A stretch of 64,000 nt of DNA from Halalkalibacter akibai JCM 9157 (GTDB lineage: Bacteria > Bacillota > Bacilli > Bacillales > Bacillaceae_D). The position numbers and the translations under genes were made by a program. Position 1 is the first letter of the stretch. The number at the start of each line of letters is the position of its first letter. Below, one piece after another: positions 52,163 through 61,689 of this stretch. The stretch spans positions 124,001 to 188,000 of the forward strand of contig NZ_BAUV01000001.1 of the NCBI RefSeq assembly GCF_000513135.1, in the 5' to 3' direction. Below the pieces are notes generated by a model. The model was not told the DNA's origin, searched no databases, and worked only from the letters and a program-made list of their open reading frames with translations.

Positions 52163-52177
52163 GAAAAAGCTTAGCCG

Positions 52178-52207
52178 AAACCGTATGACAAATGAGTCAT
52201 ACGGTTT
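52178..52207 (+). terminator. Terminator after the deacetylase gene
   Basis: AAACCGTATGAC-AAATGA-GTCATACGGTTT. Confidence 0.7.
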
Positions 52208-52330
52208 GTGTCGTTGGTTATAAACGGGTATCTCTTTTATGGTAAACTAATAGTTATAGTAGCACCTACAATGCTGTTCATTCTTGATCAGTGTAAAGCT
52301 ATTAATCTTTCACAGACTAGGAGCTACTCC

Positions 52331-53218
52331 ATGAGAAGACTTGTAAAACTTTTGTTTTTATATTGGTTACCTGTTTTTTTTGTTGCTGCGATGATTTTCA
52401 CCGCTTCATCTCAGCCATATCATCAACAAGACATAAGGCCATATCTAAGTCACGTTACCGATATGGAAAAACTGCAATATATGTACAATCAACTAAAAGT
52501 AGAGCATGTTCAACATCGGCTTTACTTAGAAGAAAATGGTTTTAAAAGAACGTTAGTGTTGATCGTGGAAAAAGGAAAATGGTTCGTTGGATTCATCGGA
52601 CTTATGCTTCTAATTCTTTTCGGAATCGGTGTCCGGTATTCAGTTGCTTACATTCGAAAAAGAGGGTTTAAACGTTTCCTTAGAACCATATCCATTTTAA
52701 CTTTTGTTGCTTTGATTGGAATACTTTTAATGTTCAGCGGGATATTTTTTGCGTTTCGAATTGAAGAAGCTTTATTGTATGTAAAAGATCGTTTAATGGG
52801 CGAAGGAACCATGCAGCTTGTTAGAGGCATTGAGTTCACATATGCGGGAAATTTGATAAGTGTTGAACGATTAGGTTTGGAGAGTTTTATCGAATTTTTC
52901 ATTCGCAAAGCTGCTCATTTCAGCTTTTTCTTTGCACTAGGATTCCTTACGTACCGTGCTCTACTTGCTAGTAGTTGTAAAAAAAGGACCAGCTATGTGA
53001 TTGCCCTAATCTTTAACTTACTCTATGCCATCTCTGATGAAGTCCATCAAGCGTTCACACCAAGCAGATCACCGTTAGTCGAAGATGTTATTTTAGATTT
53101 CTCCGGTGGAATTACTGGAGTTACCCTGGCTCTATTACTTTATTGTTTTATTGATATCCGTAAAAGTAAGAACAAAAGTCAAAGAAGATATAAAGGCCGA
53201 AGAAACAAAAGTGTTTAG
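52331..53218 (+). CDS. VanZ-family membrane protein
   Basis: 295 aa from ATG 52331 after AGGAGC; the upstream extension lacks a ribosome binding site. Five or so helices. The VanZ core is at the C-terminus: FFIRKAAHFSFFFALGFLTYRALL...NLLYAISDEVHQAFTPSRSPLVEDVILDFSGGITG. The N-terminal part has two helices and an extracytoplasmic loop. Function of chromosomal VanZ-like proteins is unclear. Confidence 0.85.
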   Translation: MRRLVKLLFLYWLPVFFVAAMIFTASSQPYHQQDIRPYLSHVTDMEKLQYMYNQLKVEHVQHRLYLEENGFKRTLVLIVEKGKWFVGFIGLMLLILFGIGVRYSVAYIRKRGFKRFLRTISILTFVALIGILLMFSGIFFAFRIEEALLYVKDRLMGEGTMQLVRGIEFTYAGNLISVERLGLESFIEFFIRKAAHFSFFFALGFLTYRALLASSCKKRTSYVIALIFNLLYAISDEVHQAFTPSRSPLVEDVILDFSGGITGVTLALLLYCFIDIRKSKNKSQRRYKGRRNKSV

Positions 53219-53270
53219 TTCTAATAACGCAATAAGCTGGGGTAAGCTGGTGAAACCCAGTAAGTACAAA

Positions 53271-53316
53271 AAAAGAGTGGTGCATAGCCCGAAGTTGGGA
53301 TGTGCACCACTCTTTT
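53271..53316. terminator. Strong bidirectional terminator
   Basis: AAAAGAGTGGTGCA ... TGCACCACTCTTTT. Confidence 0.85.
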
Positions 53317-53396
53317 ATTTCTTTATAACATTTGCTACGGGCTGATAAGGAAAAGAGTGTAAAAGGCGACTTCAAAAAGAGAGCTTTTTTATGAAT

Positions 53397-53954
53397 TTAA
53401 AGAGTTGGTTGTTTTTTTCTTATAAAGAAAAATAGCGGACCGAGTATGGTAATCCGATATAATGGCGCCTTGAATTTATATAAAAAAAACAACAAAGTGG
53501 GAGCGCTTAATTTCCAAATAAGTAAAGGTCTCTTCGTATAAATATAGCCGAAGGTAAATAGAAAAATATAAATGAGCCAGGACCAGAAAATGCTCCAGCC
53601 ATTTTTGAAAAAGATCATTTTCGTTTTTAATCCAAGAAACTCACAAAAAGCACATTTAAAAGCCCATTTGATGATATGGATCATCTGTAATTTTACATTT
53701 TCTTGTGGAAGATTTTTCATGCATAATAAAAACAACAAAGGCGTGATAAAGAAGATGTGGATAATGCGTAACCCCTTTAAATTCAAAATGTGGGATTGAA
53801 ATTCCCACAGGATACGCCGTTTAAAAAAGTAGTAATAAGACGAATTAATAAACGCAATGTATAGTAAAGCTTGGAGAAACTTTGGGAGAAGTCGCCAGGT
53901 TTCTTGTCGGAAATTTAAACATACAAGGAAGGTAGATAAAATGATATGCCTCAT
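53397..53954 (-). CDS. CBO0543-like small membrane protein
   Basis: 185 aa, five hydrophobic helices. Typical pattern: YYYFFKRRILWEFQSH, IIKWAFKCAFCEFLGLKTKMIFFKNGWSIFWSWLIYIFLF and RPLLIWKLSAPTLLFF. AAAGGA precedes the ATG. The family is common in Bacillaceae and has no assigned function. Confidence 0.65.
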   Translation of the reverse strand: MRHIILSTFLVCLNFRQETWRLLPKFLQALLYIAFINSSYYYFFKRRILWEFQSHILNLKGLRIIHIFFITPLLFLLCMKNLPQENVKLQMIHIIKWAFKCAFCEFLGLKTKMIFFKNGWSIFWSWLIYIFLFTFGYIYTKRPLLIWKLSAPTLLFFLYKFKAPLYRITILGPLFFFIRKKQPTL

Positions 53955-54098
53955 GTCATGATCCTTTCAACCGTGATAGGCTAGTACAGACATAGGATGC
54001 TCAAAATTTGCAATATTAATGTAAGTAAATGTAAGAAGGTAAGAGTTATATTTTGAGGGAAGAAGGAGTTATTAGAAAGAGAACTCCTTCTTTTTGAT

Positions 54099-54734
54099 TT
54101 AATCCTTAATAATCAATCCTAGCAAAGTTGCAAACTGAAGAGCTTGATGGCTAGAGACTTTACATCCTTGCAAATCTGACAAAGACACAGTTAGCTTTTC
54201 AAAACGGGAAGAACTAATATCAATCCCTTTTAAAGGGGTTCGCTCGAAGTTCGCGTCGTTCAGGTTACAAAAATCAAAATTGACCTTTTTCCATTTGCAC
54301 TCGTAAAAATCGGCACTGATGAGTGAGGTTTCCTGAAAGATCACTTTCTCAAACTTGGAGTGGCCAAATGATGTCATATCCAATAGTGAATGATCAAAGC
54401 GTACATTCCCGAATCTTGATTCTGTAAAATCGACACCAATTAATTTGCAGTTTTTAAAATGGACTCTGTGAATGGAAGACTGACTCAGATTGGCATTAGA
54501 CATATCACAGTTTTCAAATAAAACATCAGTCAAATCACTTCGGCCAAAATGTGTATGGTTGAAGCGACCGTTTTTTATGACCATGTTTGATAAACGCACT
54601 CTTTCTAAAGTTTGATGATCAAAATCAGAATCAATGACTGTACAAAGCTCAAGTTCAGGTTCTTCCTCATAAAAAATATCTTCAAAAGGTCTTGTTTGTA
54701 AATCCTTTGGAATTTTAGGCGCATCTATTTTCAT
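54099..54734 (-). CDS. Pentapeptide-repeat protein
   Basis: 211 aa. From about residue 35 to 195 it is a run of A(N/D)(L/F)-type pentapeptides (LTDVLFENCDMSNANLSQSSIHRVHFKNCKLIGVDFTESRFGNVRFDHS...), forming a right-handed quadrilateral helix. AAGAGG precedes the ATG. Some such proteins mimic DNA and protect gyrase, but nothing here shows that role. Confidence 0.88.
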   Translation of the reverse strand: MKIDAPKIPKDLQTRPFEDIFYEEEPELELCTVIDSDFDHQTLERVRLSNMVIKNGRFNHTHFGRSDLTDVLFENCDMSNANLSQSSIHRVHFKNCKLIGVDFTESRFGNVRFDHSLLDMTSFGHSKFEKVIFQETSLISADFYECKWKKVNFDFCNLNDANFERTPLKGIDISSSRFEKLTVSLSDLQGCKVSSHQALQFATLLGLIIKD

Positions 54735-55299
54735 ACTTGCTATACCTCTTTTCGCTCTTTACTGCTGCAACGTCTTGATTGAGTTTCTATATATAACTAT
54801 ATGAAACAGCTGGTGTGAAATAAAGACTAGTCTTTTTAATGAGGTTTGTACTAATATTCAGCGGAACTGCACCGTTACATTGCGCTACAGGTACTTGCTT
54901 TCCGCGGGGAGAGAAAGACAAGTACCTTTCGCTCCATTCCACTATAGTACAAACATAACTATGACAACATTTTTACGAAAAGAGGAAGTGCGAAAAACCT
55001 TTACTCGTAGAAAGAGGGTGAGGTTATAGATCAATCAAAAGGCTTTTTTGTAAAGATTATTTCTACGAATGAATCCCTCCTAGTGACCTGACCGCAATGC
55101 AATGAACATTCTAGGATGCAAAAATTCAAATCAACAGAATAAAAAAATATTAAAAATGATGTTTTAATCCTAGGACTTTAGGGTATATGAAATTGAAAAC
55201 AAATTAATATACGTATATGGGAAGCGCTACCAGTGATTGATTCGAATGATTCATCTATAATGTAGGTTCACCGTATAACACTTGAGGAGGACTTTCGTC
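54735..55299. other. Intergenic region with palindromic repeat copy 3
   Basis: No gene seen. Apart from the repeat at 54875-54944 it is AT-rich; the stretch 55160-55290 probably holds the promoter of the chemoreceptor gene, though no confident -35/-10 pair was identified. Confidence 0.4.
54875..54944 (+). repeat. Intergenic palindromic repeat, copy 3 (short)
   Basis: CATTGCGCTACAGGTACTTG then CTTTCCGCGGGG, ending AAGTACCTTTCGCTCCATTC; ends are complementary (AGGTACTTG / CAAGTACCT). Shares the CTTTCCGCGGGG core with copies at 41798 and 48490. Confidence 0.75.
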
Positions 55300-56822
55300 G
55301 TGGGTAGTAGAAATAAAACTATGCTTATTGTTTCTGCTTTTGTTGTGTTGTTGTCAGTTGTTATTCATTTGCTTCATCGGGTTTTTGGTTTTTTAGAAAC
55401 CTATTTAATTATTCAAGGGGTAACACCTTTGTCTCCCGGTTTACAACTGCTTCAAAATCTTTTCTTTATAGTGCCTATTTTGTTATTAATCGTAAGCTTT
55501 TTCCTTTTTAAGAAGGAAAAGCATGATCAACTGCCGCTATTATTAACACTTACATTAACATTTGCGAGCATTTCCATTATTGCCGGTGGGGACGGATTAG
55601 TTGAATATCATTTTTCTATTTTTATGGTTCTTGCTTTTATCATCTTTTTTAATTCATTCAAACTAATCCTTATTAGCACAGTGATTTTTGCGATTCAACA
55701 CTTTGGTGGGTATTTCTTATTTCCACAACTACTGTGCGGAACAGAAAATTATGCTTTCTCATTGCTAATGATTCACGCCGTTTTTCTCATTTTAATGAGT
55801 GGTGCGGCAAGTTTGATTATTACACTGCAAAACCGAGCGACTTCTCTAATGCAGATAGAAAAAGAAAAGCAACAAGAGAAAGAAGAGTTACTGGTGGCTC
55901 AACTTACCAAAACGGCTAATCAAGTTTTAAATACGGTTTTACAATTAAAGGAAGGGTCACAAGAATCCAAATTGGCGAGCAGGAAATTGCTGCTTCGATC
56001 CAAGAAATGGCTTCAGGTGCTGATCAGCAGTTAGGCCATGCCAGACAGAGTGAAATTCTAATTGAAACAATGAATAAAGGTATCCAGACAATTGTTGATT
56101 CTACAAATCGAGTTAAACAAGCTTCAGAACTAACAGCCAAAGAAGCTGTAGCTGGTCGTGATTTAATTGAAGGGTCAACGATTCAAATGAACACCATTGC
56201 TCGTTCAATGGATGAAATGGCTGAAGTTATTAAAAAACTTTCAAATCATTCACAAAAAATTGGACAAATCGTGACAGTCATTACCGATATTTCAAGTCAA
56301 ACGAATATGTTAGCGTTAAATGCATCGATTGAAGCAGCAAGAGCAGGGGAACATGGAAAAGGGTTTTCTGTTGTAGCTGACGAGGTTCGTAAATTATCTG
56401 GACAAACGGAGAATGCTACTTCGGAAATTCGTTCGATCATTGCCGATATTCAAAGAGAAACAGCTAAAGCCGTTGATGTGGTGAATTCTAATCAAGAAGA
56501 GGTAACCTCTGGAACAGAATCCATTACATCCGCTAAAGATATGTTTGAGCGAATTGTCGATGCGACTACTAATATGGAACAACAATTAAAGGACGTCATG
56601 ACGACGATGAAGGAGATTGATGAACAATCTTTATCTGTGAGTCAGTCGGTCAGTGGAATGACTGAAATTACTAAAGTATCTCAGGTGAACAGTGACAGTA
56701 TTGCTGGAGCGTCTGAAGAACAACTAGCTTCTGTTGAAACATTGCAAACCATATCTGAAGCGTTAGCGGAATTAGGAGAAGATCTCCAGCGTTTAACAGA
56801 GCAGATCAATAAAGGCTCATAA
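55300..56822 (+). pseudogene. Methyl-accepting chemotaxis protein, frameshifted
   Basis: GTG 55300 follows GAGGAGG. The first frame encodes six membrane helices (no large extracellular domain) and the start of the coiled coil, then shifts near 55960-55975. The second frame continues [24 protein letters not shown] and a complete signalling domain with the hairpin tip [44 protein letters not shown]. One missing base explains it. A real inactivation or a sequencing error; all other parts are well preserved. Confidence 0.87.
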
Positions 56823-56825
56823 AAA

Positions 56826-56880
56826 GAAAGGTTATCTCAAGAGGTCTGTAATAAGACCTCCATGAGATAACCCTTTTTCT
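56826..56880. terminator. Bidirectional terminator between converging genes
   Basis: AAAGGTTATCTCA enclosing GAGGTCT ... AGACCTC and closing TGAGATAACCCTTTTTCT. Confidence 0.8.
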
Positions 56881-57210
56881 TTATTGCTGATATGGAAATT
56901 GACTGCTATAGCCAGAGAATTGTTGATAAGATTGATCAAGCTTTTGCTGTTCTGCAGCTTCTAAACCGTAGAAACCTTTACGGAACATAACATTATATAA
57001 CTCACGTTGACAATTTTGTGTTTCGTTAAAAATTTGGTTCACATCTTGATACAACTGATCATGACTTAATTCGTTTAAAGCGACACTGTAAGAGTTAGTC
57101 ATGTTTTTAGCGCACATCAAAATATCGTTAATGAAATCGCGGTCATTCATTTGTGGTGTTTTTGGTACTTGTAGTTCTGGATTTTGAATTTTTTTTGATT
57201 GTTGATTCAT
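56881..57210 (-). CDS. CotF-like spore coat protein
   Basis: 109 aa from ATG at 57210, which follows AAAGGGGGC; the upstream in-frame start is out of place. Ferritin-like CotF fold: FINDILMCAKNMTNSYSVALNELSHDQLYQDVNQIFNETQNCQRELYNVMFRKGFYGLEAAEQQKLDQ, with a Gln/Ser/Tyr-rich C-terminus. In tandem with another coat gene. Confidence 0.85.
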   Translation of the reverse strand: MNQQSKKIQNPELQVPKTPQMNDRDFINDILMCAKNMTNSYSVALNELSHDQLYQDVNQIFNETQNCQRELYNVMFRKGFYGLEAAEQQKLDQSYQQFSGYSSQFPYQQ

Positions 57211-57292
57211 GATGAGAAAAGCCCCCTTTAAAAATGTATAAACCAATGCCTATAAATGGAACATTAGGATCTTTAATGACAAAGAACTCCTA

Positions 57293-57619
57293 TTATTGCA
57301 TTGGAATTGTTTGTTGTGCTTGGCTTGTTTGAAGATGGCTTAGTATTTTTTCGTAATGACGTTGATGCATTTGACCTGTTTTCTCTAAAGTAGCTTTGAT
57401 TTCTTGATCTTGACATTGTTGAGCGAAGAAGTGGGCTTTTTTCATTGCAATTAAGTTCCAAGAAAGCATGTCTGTAAGGTATAATTGGTCCTTTGTCGTG
57501 ATGACAGGAGGAGGCGTTTGGAAGGTTGCTTGTTGAGACTGTTGTCCTCCCATTTGTTGTTGGTTTTGCATGCCCATTTGTTGTTGCTGAATTCCTTGCA
57601 TTCCTTGTTGTTGATCCAT
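57293..57619 (-). CDS. CotF-like spore coat protein with a Gln/Met-rich N-terminus
   Basis: 108 aa. The first 38 residues are a Gln/Gly/Met-rich low-complexity segment; then a coat helical domain (TTKDQLYLTDMLSWNLIAMKKAHFFAQQCQDQEIKATLEKTGQMHQRHYEKILSHL). GGAGGG precedes its ATG. Probably cotranscribed with the gene at 56881. Confidence 0.85.
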   Translation of the reverse strand: MDQQQGMQGIQQQQMGMQNQQQMGGQQSQQATFQTPPPVITTKDQLYLTDMLSWNLIAMKKAHFFAQQCQDQEIKATLEKTGQMHQRHYEKILSHLQTSQAQQTIPMQ

Positions 57620-57868
57620 TTTATATACCCTCCTTTGGATGTTGCAAAAGCAACGTACCCGTCATTCGGATACTTCATTAGTGTGAAGTAAATTGGTTAG
57701 ATGTATGTGTCACACAAAGAGGTGATTTGGCCATTTTATGGAACTAAAGAAAAAATCTAAGATTCAATTAATAATTTTCAGAATTATGTATTGCGCAATT
57801 GAGAAACTCCGTTATGATATTTATAGAAAATGACATTTGAAATTTGTCGTTATTTTTTTGGATAAATA

Positions 57869-57887
57869 ATGAATGAGTATTCATTCG
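57869..57887 (+). promoter_or_regulatory. FadR-type operator before fadN
   Basis: ATGAATGAGTATTCATTCG matches the Bacillus FadR palindrome (TGAATGANTANTCATTCA). A TTGCGC / TATGAT promoter candidate lies about 55 bp upstream (57791-57818). Relief by long-chain acyl-CoA is expected. Confidence 0.8.
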
Positions 57888-57941
57888 TTTTATGACAAAG
57901 CCAAATTTATTCTGATTTTAAGCAGGAAAAGGGGGAGAATC

Positions 57942-60302
57942 ATGACTCGTCATATACGTAAAGTTGCCGTTATTGGATCTGGTGTTATGGGCTCAGGGAT
58001 TGCAGCTCATTTAGCAAACGTCGGAATTCCGTCTTTATTACTTGATATCGTACCAAGAGAACTCACAGCTAGCGAACAAGCAAAAGGACTTACATTAAAT
58101 GATAAAGTCGTTAGAAATCGTTTAAGTTCTACTGCTATTCAAAAATTGGCGAAACAAAAGCCCGCTCCATTATCTTCAAAAGCAAAAGCCTCTTATATCG
58201 AAGCAGGAAACTTAGAGGATGATTTAAATCGACTAAAAGAAGTAGATTGGATTATAGAAGTTGTTGTTGAAAATTTAGCAATTAAACAACAGCTATTTGA
58301 AAAAATTGATGCCGTTCGTAACCCTGGAACAATTGTTACATCAAATACTTCAGGGATTTCAATTGAAGCAATGTCTGAAGGTCGCTCAGAAGATTTCAAA
58401 GCGCACTTTATAGGAACTCATTTCTTCAATCCACCTAGATACTTAAAGCTTTTAGAAATTATCCCAACAGCTAAAACGAATGAAGAAGTGTTAACATTCG
58501 TGAAAGCGTTTGCTGAAGAAACGCTTGGTAAAGGGGTTGTTGAAGCAAAAGACACTCCAAACTTCATTGGGAATCGAATCGGAACATACGGACTGCTTGT
58601 AACTGTTCGAGAAATGTTAAAAGGTGGCTATTCGGTTGGAGAAGTTGATTCTGTAACAGGACCATTACTTGGTCGTCCAAAAAGTGCAACATTCCGTACG
58701 TTAGATGTTGTTGGGCTTGATACATTTTTACATGTAGCCAAGAATGTGTATGACGTTGTAGACGGAGAAGAAAAGGAAGTATTTAATCCTGCGCCGTTTA
58801 TGAATGACATGGCTGAAAGAGGTTGGCTTGGAAGTAAAAGTGGCCAAGGGTTTTTCTTGAAACAAGGAAAAGAAATTCTTGAATTAAACCCAGAAACAAT
58901 GGAATACGAAGCACGCAAAAAATTAAAAGCAGCTTCTGTTGAACAAGCAAAACAAGCAAAGAAACTTTCAGACAAAATGAAAACGCTAGCATATGCAGAT
59001 GATCGAGCTGGTCAATTAATCTGGAGTTTGCTTAAACCGACATTACTCTACTCAGCAGAAAAAGCCTATGAAATTGCTAATGATATTCAAGCAATTGATG
59101 AAGCGATGAAGTGGGGCTTTGGTTGGGAACAAGGTCCATTCGAAACATGGGATGCCATTGGTGTGGCAAAGTCCGTTGAGCGAATGGAAGCAGAGGGAGA
59201 GACAGTCCCTACTTGGGTCAAAGATATGCTTGCTTCAGGTCAAGAAACGTTCTACAAAGACAATGGCTTCTACCATGAAGGTGGTTATTCGCCAAAGCAA
59301 GTAAACGAGAAAATTGTTCATTTAAAATCATTAAAGCCAGATAACGTTGTGTTTAAAAATTCAGGAGCAAGCTTGCTTGATATCGGAGATGACGTAGCGC
59401 TTCTTGAATTCCATTCGCCAAACAACTCAATTGGCTCAGATGTGGTTCAAATGATCAACAAATCTATTGTAGAGGTTGAAAAGAATTATAAAGGTCTTGT
59501 TATTACAAACCAAGGCAAAAACTTCTGTGTTGGCGCTAATTTAATGATGATCTTAATGGAAGCACAAGATGATAACTTCTTTGAATTAGATTTAGTTGTT
59601 CGTCAATTCCAACAAGCAATGGCGAACATTAGATATTCGCAAAAGCCAGTCGTTACAGCTCCATTTGGAATGACACTTGGTGGCGGTTCTGAAATTTGTT
59701 TACCATCGGCAAGTATTCAAGCGTCGCTTGAAACCTACATGGGATTAGTAGAAGTTGGTGTTGGACTTATTCCTGGAGGAGGCGGAAATAAAGAATTATA
59801 CCTCCGTAATCTTGAAAAATCTGGTGGTGGCGACCTACAAGCAGTTGCAAACAAAACGTTTGAAACGATTGCAATGGCTAAAGTCGCCACATCAGCTCAA
59901 GAAGCTAAAGAAAATGGTTTCCTAAGTGAGCGAGACGGAATTGTTATAAACGGAGATTTCCTAATTGACCGAGCGAAGCAAGAAGTAGCTCACCTATCAG
60001 CTAAAGGCTATCGTCCTCCTGAGAGAACGAAGATTCCTGTTGTTGGTGAAACGGGTTATGGAACGCTTTTACTTGGAGCAAAAACAATGAAGTTCGGTGG
60101 AATGATCTCAGATCATGATCTGAAAATCGCTGAAAAACTTGCTTTTGTTCTTGCAGGTGGTCGAGTACCAAAAGGAACACTTGTTGATGAGCAATACCTA
60201 CTTGATTTAGAGCGTGAGGCATTCTTAAGTCTAGTTGCTGAACCGAAATCACAGCAACGGATGCAATATATGTTAACAAAAGGGAAACCACTTCGTAATT
60301 AA
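57942..60302 (+). CDS. fadN: 3-hydroxyacyl-CoA dehydrogenase/enoyl-CoA hydratase
   Basis: 786 aa from ATG 57942 after GGGGGAG. N-terminal NAD-binding dehydrogenase (KVAVIGSGVMGSGIAAHLANVGIPSLLLDI; GTHFFNPPRYLKLLEI) and a C-terminal crotonase domain (NFCVGANLMMILMEA, GMTLGGGSEICLPSA). This domain order is that of B. subtilis FadN and performs two steps of beta-oxidation. First gene of fadNAE. Confidence 0.95.
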   Translation: MTRHIRKVAVIGSGVMGSGIAAHLANVGIPSLLLDIVPRELTASEQAKGLTLNDKVVRNRLSSTAIQKLAKQKPAPLSSKAKASYIEAGNLEDDLNRLKEVDWIIEVVVENLAIKQQLFEKIDAVRNPGTIVTSNTSGISIEAMSEGRSEDFKAHFIGTHFFNPPRYLKLLEIIPTAKTNEEVLTFVKAFAEETLGKGVVEAKDTPNFIGNRIGTYGLLVTVREMLKGGYSVGEVDSVTGPLLGRPKSATFRTLDVVGLDTFLHVAKNVYDVVDGEEKEVFNPAPFMNDMAERGWLGSKSGQGFFLKQGKEILELNPETMEYEARKKLKAASVEQAKQAKKLSDKMKTLAYADDRAGQLIWSLLKPTLLYSAEKAYEIANDIQAIDEAMKWGFGWEQGPFETWDAIGVAKSVERMEAEGETVPTWVKDMLASGQETFYKDNGFYHEGGYSPKQVNEKIVHLKSLKPDNVVFKNSGASLLDIGDDVALLEFHSPNNSIGSDVVQMINKSIVEVEKNYKGLVITNQGKNFCVGANLMMILMEAQDDNFFELDLVVRQFQQAMANIRYSQKPVVTAPFGMTLGGGSEICLPSASIQASLETYMGLVEVGVGLIPGGGGNKELYLRNLEKSGGGDLQAVANKTFETIAMAKVATSAQEAKENGFLSERDGIVINGDFLIDRAKQEVAHLSAKGYRPPERTKIPVVGETGYGTLLLGAKTMKFGGMISDHDLKIAEKLAFVLAGGRVPKGTLVDEQYLLDLEREAFLSLVAEPKSQQRMQYMLTKGKPLRN

Positions 60303-60327
60303 TCAGAAGAATAGGAGGGATACGACA

Positions 60328-61506
60328 ATGAGAGAAGCGGTTATTGTAGCTGGTGCAAGAACACCAGTCGGAAAAGCAAAGCGCGGAACGTTAGCGAATG
60401 TTCGTCCAGATGATTTGGGAGCTATTACAGTTCGTGAAACATTGAAACGTGCTGGAGATTTTGATGCTAGGTATATTGAGGATGTCATCATGGGATGTTC
60501 AATGCCAGAAGCTGAACAAGGCATGAATATGGCACGTAACATTTCTGCTTTAGCAGGACTGCCAAACACAGTACCTGCCATCACGATCAATCGTTATTGT
60601 TCTTCAGGTTTGCAAAGTATTGCTTACGGAGCAGAGCGCATTATGCTCGGTCACTCGAAAGCGATTATTGCAGGTGGAGCGGAGTCTATGAGCTTAATCC
60701 CAATGGGAGGGCACGTAATCGCACCAAATCCTAAGCTAGTTGAAGAACAGCCTGAGTATTACATGGGAATGGGGTACACAGCTGAAGAGGTAGCCAATCG
60801 TTTTGGTGTAAGTCGTGAAGATCAAGATGCCTTTGCTGTAGAAAGTCATAGACGAGCTGCAGCAGCGATTGAAGCAGGACGCTTCAAAGATGAAATTGTA
60901 CCTGTTGACGTAACACTTCGTTCAGTAGGTGCTGATCATAAACTAAAAGAAAAACAAGTACGCTTTGATACAGATGAAGGAGTAAGACTAGATACGTCAG
61001 CAGAAGGCTTAGCTAAGCTTCGTCCAGCTTTCCATCCGAAAGGAAGTGTGACAGCTGGTAACTCGTCACAAATGAGTGATGGAGCAGCTTCTGTCCTTTT
61101 AATGGATAAAGAAGAAGCCCTCGCAAACGGCTTAACACCGCAATTAAAATTCCGTGGCTTTGCTGTTGCTGGGGTAGCTCCTGAAATTATGGGGATTGGC
61201 CCTGTTGAAGCAATTCCAAAAGCCCTTCAAATTGCGGGCCTTGAACTTTCTGATATTGGATTATTCGAGTTAAACGAAGCGTTTGCTTCTCAGTCGCTTC
61301 AAGTTATTCGTCATTTAGGTCTTGACCAAGACCGAGTAAATGTCAACGGAGGAGCGATTGCCCTAGGCCATCCACTAGGATGTTCAGGAGCGAAGCTAAC
61401 ACTCACTCTTCTTCACGAAATGAAACGTCGTAACGAGCAATTCGGTGTCGTCACCATGTGTATCGGGGGTGGAATGGGTGCAGCAGGAGTTTTTGAGTTA
61501 GTATAA
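60328..61506 (+). CDS. fadA: Acetyl-CoA acyltransferase (3-ketoacyl-CoA thiolase)
   Basis: 392 aa thiolase. Active Cys in [19 protein letters not shown], His in [19 protein letters not shown] and second Cys in [13 protein letters not shown]. Cleaves 3-ketoacyl-CoA. TAGGAGGG precedes the ATG. Between fadN and fadE. Confidence 0.96.
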   Translation: MREAVIVAGARTPVGKAKRGTLANVRPDDLGAITVRETLKRAGDFDARYIEDVIMGCSMPEAEQGMNMARNISALAGLPNTVPAITINRYCSSGLQSIAYGAERIMLGHSKAIIAGGAESMSLIPMGGHVIAPNPKLVEEQPEYYMGMGYTAEEVANRFGVSREDQDAFAVESHRRAAAAIEAGRFKDEIVPVDVTLRSVGADHKLKEKQVRFDTDEGVRLDTSAEGLAKLRPAFHPKGSVTAGNSSQMSDGAASVLLMDKEEALANGLTPQLKFRGFAVAGVAPEIMGIGPVEAIPKALQIAGLELSDIGLFELNEAFASQSLQVIRHLGLDQDRVNVNGGAIALGHPLGCSGAKLTLTLLHEMKRRNEQFGVVTMCIGGGMGAAGVFELV

Positions 61507-61529
61507 ACAGGCGAACTTCCCTGTTTATA

Positions 61530-61615
61530 CTGCAATGAGCGAAGCCGCTACAAGGTCTTAAGCCTTTTATAAGCGACCTTCTTATAAAAGGCGCGTAGTG
61601 AGTGAAGCCATTGCC
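61530..61615 (+). repeat. Long nested hairpin between fadA and fadE
   Basis: Outer arms GCAATG ... CATTGC with GCTAC ... GTAG, and a perfect inner stem GCCTTTTATAAG-CGACCTT-CTTATAAAAGGC (61563-61593). No T-run, so it may be an RNA processing or stability element, or a small intergenic repeat. Confidence 0.65.
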
Positions 61616-61689
61616 AGCCCTTGGCATCAGTTCTAAATGCTTTCATAGATAAATAAAAAAACTTATATATTTAAGAGGAGGAACGGATC

